Below, piece after piece: positions 1-8,697 of a DNA stretch of 64,000 bases. Source of the stretch: Cribrihabitans marinus (GTDB lineage: Bacteria > Pseudomonadota > Alphaproteobacteria > Rhodobacterales > Rhodobacteraceae); contig NZ_FNYD01000006.1 in assembly GCF_900109035.1 (NCBI RefSeq), forward strand, positions 218,983-282,982, given 5' to 3'. The stretch's first letter is position 1. Each line of letters opens with the position of its first letter. The position numbers and the translations under genes were made by a program. The notes beneath the pieces are model-generated. The model made no database searches. It was given only the letters and a program-made list of their open reading frames with translations, and had not been told where the DNA came from.

Positions 1-540
1 CGTGCCCAGCGCGAACAGGAACAGGGTCGAGCCCAGCAGGTTGTAGACCACGTATTGCACGCCCGCCTTCAGCCGCAGCTTGCCGCCGCCATGGGTCATC
101 AGCCCGTAGGAGGCGATCAGAAGCACCTCGAAGAACACGAACAGGTTGAACGCGTCGCCCGTCAGGAAGGCGCCGGTCACGCCCATCAGCTGGAACTGGA
201 ACAGCGCATGGAAATGCCGCCCCCGCCTGTCCCAGCCCGATCCCACCGCATAGAGCAGCACCGGCAGCGCCAGCGCCCCGGTCAGCGCCACCATGAGCGC
301 CGACAGCCGGTCGAGCACCAGAACGATGCCGAAGGGCGCGGGCCAGTTGCCCAGCTCGTAGGTCTTGATCGTGCCGTCGGACACCTGCACCAGCAGCACC
401 AGCCCGATGACCAGCAACGCGGCGGTGCCGGCGATGGAAAAGATCCGCTGCAGATCCAGGTGAAAGCGGATCACCATGATGATGAAGGGCGCCAGGATGG
501 CCGGAAGGACGACCGGCGCAACGATCCAGTGGTCGATCAT
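1..540 (-). CDS. mrpD: Mrp-type Na+/H+ antiporter subunit D, partial
   Basis: This is the N-terminal 180 residues of an Mrp (Mnh/Pha) subunit D; the rest lies beyond the left edge. In this family MrpD is a proton-translocating membrane subunit related to the antiporter-like subunits of complex I, and it works only in the full MrpA-G complex. The visible part is hydrophobic with several membrane helices and contains the stretch GAFLTGDAFNLFVFFEVLLI, typical of this superfamily. The start codon at 540 overlaps the stop of mrpC by four bases (ATGA), so the order is mrpA-mrpC-mrpD in one transcript. Family identity is firm; D rather than a second A-like subunit follows from order and similarity. 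Confidence 0.93.
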   Translation of the reverse strand, partial: MIDHWIVAPVVLPAILAPFIIMVIRFHLDLQRIFSIAGTAALLVIGLVLLVQVSDGTIKTYELGNWPAPFGIVLVLDRLSALMVALTGALALPVLLYAVGSGWDRRGRHFHALFQFQLMGVTGAFLTGDAFNLFVFFEVLLIASYGLMTHGGGKLRLKAGVQYVVYNLLGSTLFLFALGT

Positions 541-881
541 GCGTCATCTCCCGGCGCCGGGCCCATGTCGATGCGGTCGCTGCGCGAGGACAGGTAGGCC
601 GCCAGCGCCAGCATCACGATCACCGCGGTCATGCCGAAGGAGATCACGATCGCCGTCAGCACCAGTGCCTGCGGCAGCGGATCGGTATAGGCCACGTCGG
701 CATATTTGTTCAGCACCGGCGGCGCGTTCACCGCCAGCCGGCCGCTGGCAAACAGGAACACGTTCACCGCATAGGTCAGCTGCGACAGGCCCAGGATGAC
801 CGGGAAGGTCCGCTTGCGCAGGATCAGGTAGATGCCCGAGGCCGTCAGCACGCCGACGGCGGTTGCAAGGAGAAGTTCCAT
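537..881 (-). CDS. mrpC: Mrp-type Na+/H+ antiporter subunit C
   Basis: A 114-residue, three-helix membrane protein of the NuoK/MrpC family. MrpC is a small structural subunit of the Mrp complex and resembles complex I subunit NuoK. The sequence has the family's regular features: an N-terminal helix, the segment LGLSQLTYAVNVFLFASG, and the loop TDPLPQALVLTAIVISFGMT that is strongly conserved in MrpC and NuoK. The length is normal for the family. It starts one base after the mrpA stop and its end overlaps the mrpD start, so it is co-translated with both neighbours. Confidence 0.95.
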   Translation of the reverse strand: MELLLATAVGVLTASGIYLILRKRTFPVILGLSQLTYAVNVFLFASGRLAVNAPPVLNKYADVAYTDPLPQALVLTAIVISFGMTAVIVMLALAAYLSSRSDRIDMGPAPGDDA

Positions 882-882
882 C

Positions 883-3762
883 TCAGTCCTCCTTCACCGC
901 TGTCTGCGCCGGGTCTTCCGCCTCTGGCGGGTCGTCCCTCGCGGGGTTGATGTCCATCGCGTGCTCGGTGACCATGCCGGGCTGCCAGGCCAGCCGCGAC
1001 AGGCTTTCCAGCGCCAGAAGCACCGCGCCCACCACGGCCAGGAACACGCCCAGGTCGAAGAACATGGCGGTGGCAAGCTCGAATTCCTCCAGCGGCGGGA
1101 TCTGGAAATAGCCGAAATCGCTGGTCAGAAAGGGCACGCCGTTGAACCACGCGCCGATGCCGGTGATCGCGGCGATCAGCACGCCGGACCCGATGATGCC
1201 GTGATAGTAGAAATGCTGCCGCTCGGCGGCCCAGCCGAAGCCGCTGGCCATGTATTGCATCACATAGGCGATCGAGGCGATCAGCCCGGCGATGAACCCG
1301 CCGCCCGGCAGGTTGTGGCCGCGGAGGAAGATGTAGGTCGCCACCATCAGCGCGATCGGCATCATCACCCTTGTCGCCACAACCATCATCAGCGGGTGGG
1401 CGTCACCCGATTGCGGCCAGTCGGGCTTGCGGTTCAGCAGGTAGGCGCGCACGCGCGTCGACAGCAGCGCCTCGGTCAGCGAGAAGATCACCAATGCGGC
1501 GATGCCCAGCACGATGATCTCGCCGAACGTGTCGAAGCCCCTGAAATCCACCAGGATCACGTTGACCACGTTGGTGCCGCCGCCGCCGGTCTTGGAATTC
1601 GCCAGGTGGTATTCCGAGATGGTCGGAAAGGCGAAGTCGCGCACCATCAGCGCATAGACGAGGCCAGCGGTGCCCAGTCCCGCGGCCCCGGCGATCACCC
1701 CGTCGCGCACCCGGATCCCGAGAGAGCTGTCCACCGGCGTGCCCTTGGGCAGGAAGTTCAGGCAGAGCAGCAGCAGGATGATCGTCACCACCTCGACCGA
1801 GATCTGCGTCATCGCAAGGTCCGGTGCAGAGAGATAGTTGAACGACATCGAGACGGTCAGGCCCACGACGCCGATCAGCACCAGCGCCAGTTGCCGGTTG
1901 CGGTGCAGGAAGGTCAGCAGCGCGGTCGCCGCGATCAGGCAGAACCAGGCGATGATCGGCAGGATCGGCGCGTCCTGCACGTCGCGCGTGGGCAACCCGA
2001 TCGTGCCCGAGAAATAGCCGTAGCCCGCCAGCAGCAGGGTGAAGACCACGAAGATCATCGCATAGCGCGAGATGGCGCCGTCATGCAGGCGGTCGGTGAC
2101 GGTTCGACTCAGCTCCGCGATCCAGCGCAGCAGCGCGTCGAAGATGGTCTTGGCCTCGGGCCGCGGCATCGCGTTCCAGCCGCGCTCCAGCCCGCCATGC
2201 AGGCGCAGCAGAGCCAGCCCGGTCAGCAACGCGCCGAAGGACAGGAACAGCGCCGTGTTGAACCCGTGCCAGATCTTGAGCTTGAACTCAGGCAGGTCAC
2301 CGCCGGTCACCGCATAGGAGGCCGCCTTGACCAGCGGCCCGACCAGGGCCTGCGAGAACAGGCCGATCGCCACCACCAGAACCGCCAGGAACATCGGTGC
2401 CAGCCAGAGCCCCGGGCCGGGATCATGCGGGCTGGCCGGGTAGTCGTGCCGCTTGGGGCCCAGGAAGACATGCGCGATATAGCGGAACGAATAGGCCGCC
2501 GTGAACGCCGCCGCCAGCCCGGCGATGGCCGGCAGCACCAGGCGCGATCCGTTCCAGGTGGTGTCCAACGCCTCTGCCAGCATCATCTCCTTCGACAGGA
2601 ACCCGTTGAGCGTCGGCAGGCCTGCCATCGACAGCGCGGCGATGGTGGCGATGGTGAAGGTCAGCGGCATCAGGTGCCGCAGCCCGCCCAGCCGCTTGAT
2701 GTCGCGGGTATGCGCCTCGTGGTCGACAATGCCGGCGGTCATGAACAGCGCCGCCTTGTAGACGGCGTGGTTGATGATGTGAAACACCGCGGCGATCGCC
2801 GCCATCTTGGTGCCGAAACCCAACAGCATTGTGATCAACCCCAGGTTGCTGACCGTCGAGAAGGCCAGCAACGCCTTGAGGTCGTCCTTGAAAAGCGCGA
2901 TCACCGCGCCGATCAGCATGGTGGCCAGCCCGGTTGTGGCGACGATGTAGAACCATTCCGGCGTACCGGCCAGCACCGGCCACACACGCGCCATCATGAA
3001 CAGGCCGGCCTTCACCATCGTGGCCGAGTGCAGATAGGCCGAGACCGGCGTGGGCGCGGCCATCGCGTGCGGCAGCCAGAAGTGGAACGGGAACTGCGCC
3101 GACTTGGTGAAACAGCCCAGCAGGATCAGGATCAGCGCCGGCAGGTAGAGCGGCGAGGCCTGGATCGCCTCCTTGTTCCGCAGGATCTCCGTCAGGTCGT
3201 AGGACCCGGCGATACTGCCCAGGATCAGCATGCCACCGATCATCGCCAGACCGCCCGACCCGGTCACGGCCAGCGCCATGCGCGCGCCCTGCCGGCCCTC
3301 GGGCAGGTGTTTCCAGTATCCGATCAGCAGAAAGGAACTGAGCGAGGTCAGTTCCCAGAACACCAGCAGGAGCAGGATGTTGTCGCTGAGCACGATGCCC
3401 ACCATCGCGCCCTGGAAGAGCAGCAGGTAGGCATAGAACTGGCCCATCGGATCCTCGCGCGACAGGTAGTAGCGCGCATAGAGAATGATCAGCAGGCCGA
3501 TGCCCAGGATCAGCCCGGCAAAGAGCAGCCCCAGCCCGTCGAGAAAGAAGTTCGCATTCAGGCCCAGGTTCGGCAGCCAGTCAATGCGGGCGGTGATGAC
3601 CTCGCCCCGCAGCACGGCCGGCGCGTGCAGGAGCAGGCCGATCAGCGCCAGCAGCGTCGCGGTCCCGGCCGCCGAGGCCGATGCGTCGCGCCCGGCGCGG
3701 ACCAGGAGGGCGGGAAAGACGACGCCGAGAAAGGGAAGGGCCACGATGAGGAATAACGACAA
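883..3762 (-). CDS. mrpA: Mrp antiporter subunit A, fused A/B form
   Basis: The large subunit of the Mrp monovalent cation/proton antiporter, about 959 residues with some 20 membrane helices. The first half is an antiporter-like (NuoL type) channel. The middle carries the MrpA signature SAPDLAMTQISVEVV. The C-terminal part is an MrpB domain with GHNLPGGGFIAGL, so A and B are one polypeptide, as in the Pha-type group 2 systems of alphaproteobacteria. I chose the TTG at 3762 because GGAGA lies seven bases upstream and the protein then begins directly with a membrane helix. An ATG at 3822 in the same frame would add 20 very basic residues with no helix. It is the first Mrp gene of this strand and is divergent from the rhodanese gene. 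Confidence 0.93.
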   Translation of the reverse strand: MSLFLIVALPFLGVVFPALLVRAGRDASASAAGTATLLALIGLLLHAPAVLRGEVITARIDWLPNLGLNANFFLDGLGLLFAGLILGIGLLIILYARYYLSREDPMGQFYAYLLLFQGAMVGIVLSDNILLLLVFWELTSLSSFLLIGYWKHLPEGRQGARMALAVTGSGGLAMIGGMLILGSIAGSYDLTEILRNKEAIQASPLYLPALILILLGCFTKSAQFPFHFWLPHAMAAPTPVSAYLHSATMVKAGLFMMARVWPVLAGTPEWFYIVATTGLATMLIGAVIALFKDDLKALLAFSTVSNLGLITMLLGFGTKMAAIAAVFHIINHAVYKAALFMTAGIVDHEAHTRDIKRLGGLRHLMPLTFTIATIAALSMAGLPTLNGFLSKEMMLAEALDTTWNGSRLVLPAIAGLAAAFTAAYSFRYIAHVFLGPKRHDYPASPHDPGPGLWLAPMFLAVLVVAIGLFSQALVGPLVKAASYAVTGGDLPEFKLKIWHGFNTALFLSFGALLTGLALLRLHGGLERGWNAMPRPEAKTIFDALLRWIAELSRTVTDRLHDGAISRYAMIFVVFTLLLAGYGYFSGTIGLPTRDVQDAPILPIIAWFCLIAATALLTFLHRNRQLALVLIGVVGLTVSMSFNYLSAPDLAMTQISVEVVTIILLLLCLNFLPKGTPVDSSLGIRVRDGVIAGAAGLGTAGLVYALMVRDFAFPTISEYHLANSKTGGGGTNVVNVILVDFRGFDTFGEIIVLGIAALVIFSLTEALLSTRVRAYLLNRKPDWPQSGDAHPLMMVVATRVMMPIALMVATYIFLRGHNLPGGGFIAGLIASIAYVMQYMASGFGWAAERQHFYYHGIIGSGVLIAAITGIGAWFNGVPFLTSDFGYFQIPPLEEFELATAMFFDLGVFLAVVGAVLLALESLSRLAWQPGMVTEHAMDINPARDDPPEAEDPAQTAVKED

Positions 3763-4004
3763 GGGGCGGTCTCCGGTTCTTTTGCGGCGTCTGGGCGACG
3801 GTCTGAAAGTTTCAGACCTCACCGATTATTGCAAGATTGCAAAAGGTGGATCCAAATGTGTTCTTTTCCACGACGGGCGCGGCAAATTGCCCGTGCGTCA
3901 GGAAACGCTGACGCGATGGTGATCCAGTGGACGCAGGCCGGGGGCAGGCAGCGCGCCTGCGTCGTGCTAGAAATGCGTCGACGAGACCCGGAACGGAGGA
4001 GGCG

Positions 4005-4490
4005 ATGGAGCGCAAGCTGAACGGCATGGTCCCGCGGATGACGCGGCGCTGGCTGCTGCTGGCCGGCATCGCCGCGCTGGGCGCCTGGGGCATCCGCCAA
4101 TACCGCCTGATCCCGCCGGATTTCCCGGGCGGCACACTGACCGCGGGCGAAGCCTTCGAGGCGGCGCAGTCCGGGCGCATCGTGTTGGTCGATATCCGCA
4201 CACCGCAGGAATGGCGCCGCACCGGCATCGCGCGCGGCGCGCATCCGATCGACATGCGGCGCGAGGATTTCCGCGCCGCGCTCGACGATCTGACCGCCGA
4301 GAACCCGTCTCGCCCCGTCGCCCTGATCTGTGCGCGCGGCGTCCGCTCGGCGCGGCTGGGCAATGCGCTGGCCGAGGCTGGATACGACAACATTCTCGAT
4401 GTCCCCGAGGGCATGCTGGGCTCGCGCGCGGGGCCGGGCTGGCTGGCTTCGGACCTGCCGGTCACGGCCTATTCCGGAGGGGCGGGATGA
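4005..4490 (+). CDS. Membrane-anchored rhodanese-like protein
   Basis: A 161-residue protein with one N-terminal hydrophobic segment (about residues 9-25, preceded by arginines), then a single rhodanese domain. The domain begins at the VDIRTPQEW motif and has the active-site loop ICARGVRSA with the catalytic cysteine present, so sulfurtransferase activity is possible. The anchor suggests the domain faces the periplasm, but orientation is not proven. The start at 4005 has GGAGGAG-like Shine-Dalgarno bases at 3995-4001. The stop overlaps the start of the following esterase gene (ATGA), so the two are a translationally coupled pair. The physiological sulfur acceptor is unknown. Confidence 0.85.
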   Translation: MERKLNGMVPRMTRRWLLLAGIAALGAWGIRQYRLIPPDFPGGTLTAGEAFEAAQSGRIVLVDIRTPQEWRRTGIARGAHPIDMRREDFRAALDDLTAENPSRPVALICARGVRSARLGNALAEAGYDNILDVPEGMLGSRAGPGWLASDLPVTAYSGGAG

Positions 4491-5311
4491 TCCGGGCTCT
4501 CTGTCTGGCCGCGGGCCTGGCGTCGCTGGCGACCCTGGCGCGCGCGGATTGCGCCGATGCGCCCGGCCCCTGCGAGATCCCGGAGGGAAGCTATCATGTC
4601 GAACTGCCGGAGTCGGACGCGCCGTCGCTTCCTGCGGTGATGTTCCTGCATGGCTATGGCGGATCGGGCGAGGGCGTGCTGAAGATGCGTGGCGTGGTCG
4701 AGGCGCTGACCGCGCGCGGCTATGCGGTCATCGCGCCAGAGGGCAAGCGGCGGCCCAACGGCAACCGCTCCTGGGCGTTCTATCCCGGCCGTGGCGGGCG
4801 CGACGAGCATGCGTTCCTGACCGCCGTGCGGGCCGACGCGGCCCGCCGGTTCGGCGTCGACCCCGAGCGCACGGTCCTTTCGGGGTTTTCAGCGGGCGGG
4901 TTCATGGTGACCTATCTGGCCTGCGAAAACCCGCAAGCCTTCGTGGCCTACGCCCCGGTCTCGGGCGGGTTCTGGCGGCCGCATCCGCAATCCTGCGCCG
5001 GGCCGGTGCGGCTGTTCCATACGCATGGCTGGACCGACAACGTGGTGCCCCTGGAAGGGCGCTACCTGGGCGGCGGCAAATGGCAGCAGGGCGACATCTT
5101 TGCCGGGCTGGAGCTGTTCCGCGCCGCCAACCGATGCGTCGACAACCGGCCCGACGGCTTTGCCACGACCGGCGACTTCCTGCGCCGCCGCTGGAGCCGT
5201 TGCGCCGAGGGCAGCGCGCTGGAGATGGCGTTGTTTCCAGGCGGGCATGGCGTACCCAAGGGCTGGGCGCCCATGATGCTGGACTGGTTCGAGGCGCTGC
5301 CGGGCGCCTGA
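4487..5311 (+). CDS. Secreted alpha/beta-hydrolase, LpqC / PHB-depolymerase-like esterase
   Basis: A 274-residue exported hydrolase. The first 20 residues form a signal peptide ending near ARAD. The alpha/beta-hydrolase fold shows an oxyanion region HGYGGSGEG, a nucleophile elbow GFSAGG (G-x-S-x-G), an aspartate region HTHGWTDNVVP and a C-terminal histidine in FPGGHGVPKGW, so the Ser-Asp-His triad is complete. The family includes feruloyl and acetylxylan esterases and poly(3-hydroxybutyrate) depolymerases; the substrate cannot be read from sequence. Several cysteines fit a periplasmic location. It overlaps the rhodanese gene by four bases and converges on opgH. Confidence 0.8.
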   Translation: MIRALCLAAGLASLATLARADCADAPGPCEIPEGSYHVELPESDAPSLPAVMFLHGYGGSGEGVLKMRGVVEALTARGYAVIAPEGKRRPNGNRSWAFYPGRGGRDEHAFLTAVRADAARRFGVDPERTVLSGFSAGGFMVTYLACENPQAFVAYAPVSGGFWRPHPQSCAGPVRLFHTHGWTDNVVPLEGRYLGGGKWQQGDIFAGLELFRAANRCVDNRPDGFATTGDFLRRRWSRCAEGSALEMALFPGGHGVPKGWAPMMLDWFEALPGA

Positions 5312-5329
5312 ACGCGCGCGTTGCGTGGC

Positions 5330-7201
5330 CTATTCGGCCGGCGTGACCCGCGCGTCGCCGTCCAGCACCGCCTTCAGCTCGCGGCGATAGCTGCGCGCGG
5401 CACGGGTGATTGCCGGTTCACGCACCTCTTCGCGCGTCTGCAGGAGCCGGCGCGCGCCCTGTGCCGACACACCGCTGAGCGCCGAGAGAGGCACCGCAAG
5501 CGCCAGGCTGAACGCGATCGGCAGCAGCCAGGGCGACACCAGTCCGGCCAGGATGCCCACGCTCAGCGCCAGCCCGATCACCGTCTCGAGCGCGTGGCAG
5601 ACGGCCAGCGTACCCAGCCCGTAGCGCCCGCCTTGGCGGGCCTGCGGCGACCATCCGCGCTGCAGGCCCAGGACCGTGCGGCCGACCGCGATGACCTGCT
5701 GGACCATCAGGATCGGCGCGTAGAGCACCGACAGGACCAGTTCCGTCAGGAACGAGATTGCAAAGCGCCAGGCGCCGCCGAAATCGGCATAGCGCGCGCC
5801 GGTCAGCGGCAATGCGGCGATGCCCAGGATCTTGGGCGCCAGCAGCATGCCGTAGATCAGCGCGATCACCAGCAGATGCCGCGCCTCGGTCATCTCGGGC
5901 CATTGCGGGAAAAGCGGGTTGGCGGGGCTGAAATAATTCAGCACGCTGGCCTCCTCGCTGCGCCCGATCAGCGCCCACATAAGCAGCAGCGCGAACCAGA
6001 TCGGCGACATCAGGTAGCCGATCGCCCCGTGGAACAGGTGAAAGCGCGAGATCGAGCGGAACCCGCGCGCGCGCAGCAGGTTCAGGTGTTGCAGGTTGCC
6101 CTGGCACCAGCGCCGGTCGCGCTGGATGTGGTCGATCAGGGTGGGCGGCGTTTCTTCATAGGAGCCGCGGATGCGCGGCAGGAAGCGCACGGTCCACCCG
6201 GCCCGGCGCAGCAGCCCGGCCTCGACGAAATCGTGGCTCATGATCAGCCGGTCCCGACCCGAGCGCGAGCGCAGGCGCGGCAGCCCGGCGCAGCTGGCGA
6301 AGGCCGCGGTGCGGATAATCGCGTTGTGGCCCCAGTAGTTGCCTTCCTGGCCGCACCAGCGGGCCATGCCCTCGGCGAAGGCGGCGCCATAGACGCCGTT
6401 GGCGAATTGCTGCATCCGGGCGAACACCGTCTGCGCGCCGATCAGCTGCGGAAAGCTCTGGATCAGCCCGGCGCCGGGATCGCGGGCCAGCGCGTCGGTC
6501 AGCTGCGCGATGGCGCGGCCGGTCATCAGGCTGTCGGCGTCCAGAACCAGCATCGCGTCCCAGTCGCCGCCCCAGTGCTGCACCCAGTCGGCGATGTTGC
6601 CCACCTTGCGGTCGGTGTTGCTGTCGCGGCGGCGGTAATGCAGCGCCAGCCCCGGCGCCAGCGAGTTGCGCAGCGCCTCGATGCTGGCCTGCTCCTGCGC
6701 GGCGATGGCGTCGTCGCGGGTGTCCGACAGGATGAACATGGCATAGTCATGCACGCCGCCGCGTGCCCGCAACTCTTCGAGCATCGAGCGCGCGTTGCCC
6801 AGCACGTACCAGGGCACCTCGTTGTAGACCGGCATCAGCAGCGCCACGCGCAGGGGCCGCACCGGTCCGCGCGGGCGGCGCGAAGCCTGCCGCGACAACG
6901 ACAGTACGCCCAGCACCACCGTGCTGACGGTGAAGGCGATCCAGAAGAAATTGAACGAGATCAGCGCCAACAGAACGCCCTCGACCAGGGTGACGCCCTC
7001 TTCGGCGAACCAGTCCTCCATCAGCCAGACCAGCGCCAGCGTCGCGGCCATCGCCGGGGAAAAGGCCAGGACCCGCCACAGGGCGACATCGCGCGGCGCG
7101 TCGGCGTCGGGCGCCTTCGTGTCGCGGAAATCGCGGCCGAAATCCTGCTTGGGCATCGGCAGCGGCGCGCGCGGCGGCATGATGTGCAGATCGGCACTCA
7201 T
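5330..7201 (-). CDS. opgH: Glucan biosynthesis glucosyltransferase OpgH (MdoH)
   Basis: A membrane family-2 glycosyltransferase, about 623 residues, that builds the linear beta-1,2-glucan backbone of osmoregulated periplasmic glucans from UDP-glucose. Seen in the sequence: two N-terminal membrane helices, a cytoplasmic GT domain with the DxD-type motif VLDADSLMTG, the acceptor-site motif QRDRRWCQGNLQH (Q-x-x-R-W), and several C-terminal helices. It is shorter than the roughly 850-residue E. coli protein, mostly at the N-terminus, which is usual in alphaproteobacteria. I place the start at 7201, where ATGA overlaps the opgG stop; an in-frame ATG at 7210 is the alternative. Last gene of the TPR-opgC-opgG-opgH operon. 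Confidence 0.93.
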   Translation of the reverse strand: MSADLHIMPPRAPLPMPKQDFGRDFRDTKAPDADAPRDVALWRVLAFSPAMAATLALVWLMEDWFAEEGVTLVEGVLLALISFNFFWIAFTVSTVVLGVLSLSRQASRRPRGPVRPLRVALLMPVYNEVPWYVLGNARSMLEELRARGGVHDYAMFILSDTRDDAIAAQEQASIEALRNSLAPGLALHYRRRDSNTDRKVGNIADWVQHWGGDWDAMLVLDADSLMTGRAIAQLTDALARDPGAGLIQSFPQLIGAQTVFARMQQFANGVYGAAFAEGMARWCGQEGNYWGHNAIIRTAAFASCAGLPRLRSRSGRDRLIMSHDFVEAGLLRRAGWTVRFLPRIRGSYEETPPTLIDHIQRDRRWCQGNLQHLNLLRARGFRSISRFHLFHGAIGYLMSPIWFALLLMWALIGRSEEASVLNYFSPANPLFPQWPEMTEARHLLVIALIYGMLLAPKILGIAALPLTGARYADFGGAWRFAISFLTELVLSVLYAPILMVQQVIAVGRTVLGLQRGWSPQARQGGRYGLGTLAVCHALETVIGLALSVGILAGLVSPWLLPIAFSLALAVPLSALSGVSAQGARRLLQTREEVREPAITRAARSYRRELKAVLDGDARVTPAE

Positions 7202-8697
7202 GCCGTCCACCGGTAGAGCCAGACCTCGGAGGCCATCGCGCCGTCCTTGCGCAGTTGCGCGCGCAGTTCCACATGATCGCGCTCGCCCGGGTCGAAGGAG
7301 AAGGCCAGGCGCAGGCCGCCGGTCTCGGGATTGCGCTGCAGGATCGGCTCGGACATCTCGGTATGGGGCGATTGCACGATCGGCACGATCACATCGATAT
7401 CCGCGTGCAGTTCGGTCGCTTCGAAGTCGATCACCACCAGCCGCCCGGTGCCGAAGGTCTTGTCACCCATCGCCGTGTCGGTGACACGGGGCAGGGGGGT
7501 CGTGGCGGGCTCCTCGCCCCAGGTCAGGCGATAGCCGATCTCGAATGGCTGGCCGACGGGAACCGGCGTCGCGGGTCGCCAATAGGCGACGATGTTGTCA
7601 TAGATCTCCTGGTCGGCGGGGATCTCGACCAGGGTGACGGTGCCGCGTCCCCAGTTGCCCATCGGTTCGACCCAGAGGCCCGGACGCTTGTGATACATCG
7701 CCTCGAGATCGTTGAAATCCGAGAAGTCGCGCGCCCGCTGCATCAGGCCGAAGCCCTGCGGCCCGTCATCGACGAAAGATGAAACCTGCAACCGGCGCGG
7801 ATTGGACAGCGGGCGCCAGATCACCTCGCCGGCGCCGTTGCGGATCATCAGGCCGTTGCTGTCATGCACCGCAGGCCGGAAATCGTCGAACCGGGTGCGC
7901 CCGGTCTGGTCATAGAGGAACATCGAGGTCAGCGGCCCCAGCCCCACGTTCTCAAGCTCGGTGCGCGGGAAGAGGGTCGCCTGCACCTCCATCACGCAAT
8001 CCGCCCCGGCGCGGATGTCGAAGCGATAGGCGCCGGTGACGCTGGGGCTGTCCATCAGCGCGTGAACGATCATGTTGTCCTGCCCCGGCGCGGGCCGTTC
8101 CAGCCAGAAGCGGGTGAAGTCGGGAAATTCCTCGCCATCCGGACCGGCGGTGTTCAGCGCCAGGCCGCGCGCCGACAGGCCATAGACCTCGTACAGGCCG
8201 ATGGCGCGGAAATAGCTGGCGCCCTGGAAGACGCAGAACTCGTCGGTCAGGCCGGGCCGGTGCATCTCGGTGCGCAGGCGCAGCCCGGAAAAGCCCAGCG
8301 TGTCGTCGACGGGCAGCTGCGGCACCTCTTCGGACTTGTCGAACATCGACAGATCGAATTCCACCGGGTTCGCATTGCCGTCCGAGACCTCGAACACCTT
8401 GACGGCGCGGGGGAAATACAGCCCCGGCGGGAAGAAATCGACATTGAAGGGCGCGTCCGTACCGTTCCACAACGTCCGTTCGGGTCGGAAACGGATCGAC
8501 CGGTACTGCTCATAGGTCAGGTCGCGCCAGGCCTGCGGAATCGTCGGGCGCGGGGCATAGGGGCGCGAGGCCAAATCGCGGGCCTCGGCCACGACCATGC
8601 CGGGGTCGAAGGGCATTCCGATACCGGTTGCCCCGGCCGCCGAGCTCAGGGCCAGGGCCGAAATCGAGGACAGGAATGTGCGGCGCGACAGCGTCAT
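7198..8697 (-). CDS. opgG: Periplasmic glucan biosynthesis protein OpgG (MdoG)
   Basis: A 499-residue periplasmic protein needed for glucan synthesis and branching together with OpgH. The N-terminus is a twin-arginine signal, SRRTFLSS followed by a hydrophobic stretch, so export is probably by Tat in folded form. The mature part has the family's beginning (PTIPQAWRDLTYEQYRSIRF) and the two-domain beta-sandwich/immunoglobulin-like layout expected for OpgG. OpgG and its paralogue OpgD look alike; the operon with opgH and opgC favours OpgG. The start ATG at 8697 overlaps the opgC stop by four bases. Confidence 0.92.
   Translation of the reverse strand: MTLSRRTFLSSISALALSSAAGATGIGMPFDPGMVVAEARDLASRPYAPRPTIPQAWRDLTYEQYRSIRFRPERTLWNGTDAPFNVDFFPPGLYFPRAVKVFEVSDGNANPVEFDLSMFDKSEEVPQLPVDDTLGFSGLRLRTEMHRPGLTDEFCVFQGASYFRAIGLYEVYGLSARGLALNTAGPDGEEFPDFTRFWLERPAPGQDNMIVHALMDSPSVTGAYRFDIRAGADCVMEVQATLFPRTELENVGLGPLTSMFLYDQTGRTRFDDFRPAVHDSNGLMIRNGAGEVIWRPLSNPRRLQVSSFVDDGPQGFGLMQRARDFSDFNDLEAMYHKRPGLWVEPMGNWGRGTVTLVEIPADQEIYDNIVAYWRPATPVPVGQPFEIGYRLTWGEEPATTPLPRVTDTAMGDKTFGTGRLVVIDFEATELHADIDVIVPIVQSPHTEMSEPILQRNPETGGLRLAFSFDPGERDHVELRAQLRKDGAMASEVWLYRWTA

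Noticed and set aside
832..3756. Very long plus-strand open frame opposite mrpA
   Set aside because: It is the antisense of a GC-rich membrane-protein gene; its translation is a low-complexity Arg/Gln/His/Asp-rich sequence without any domain.
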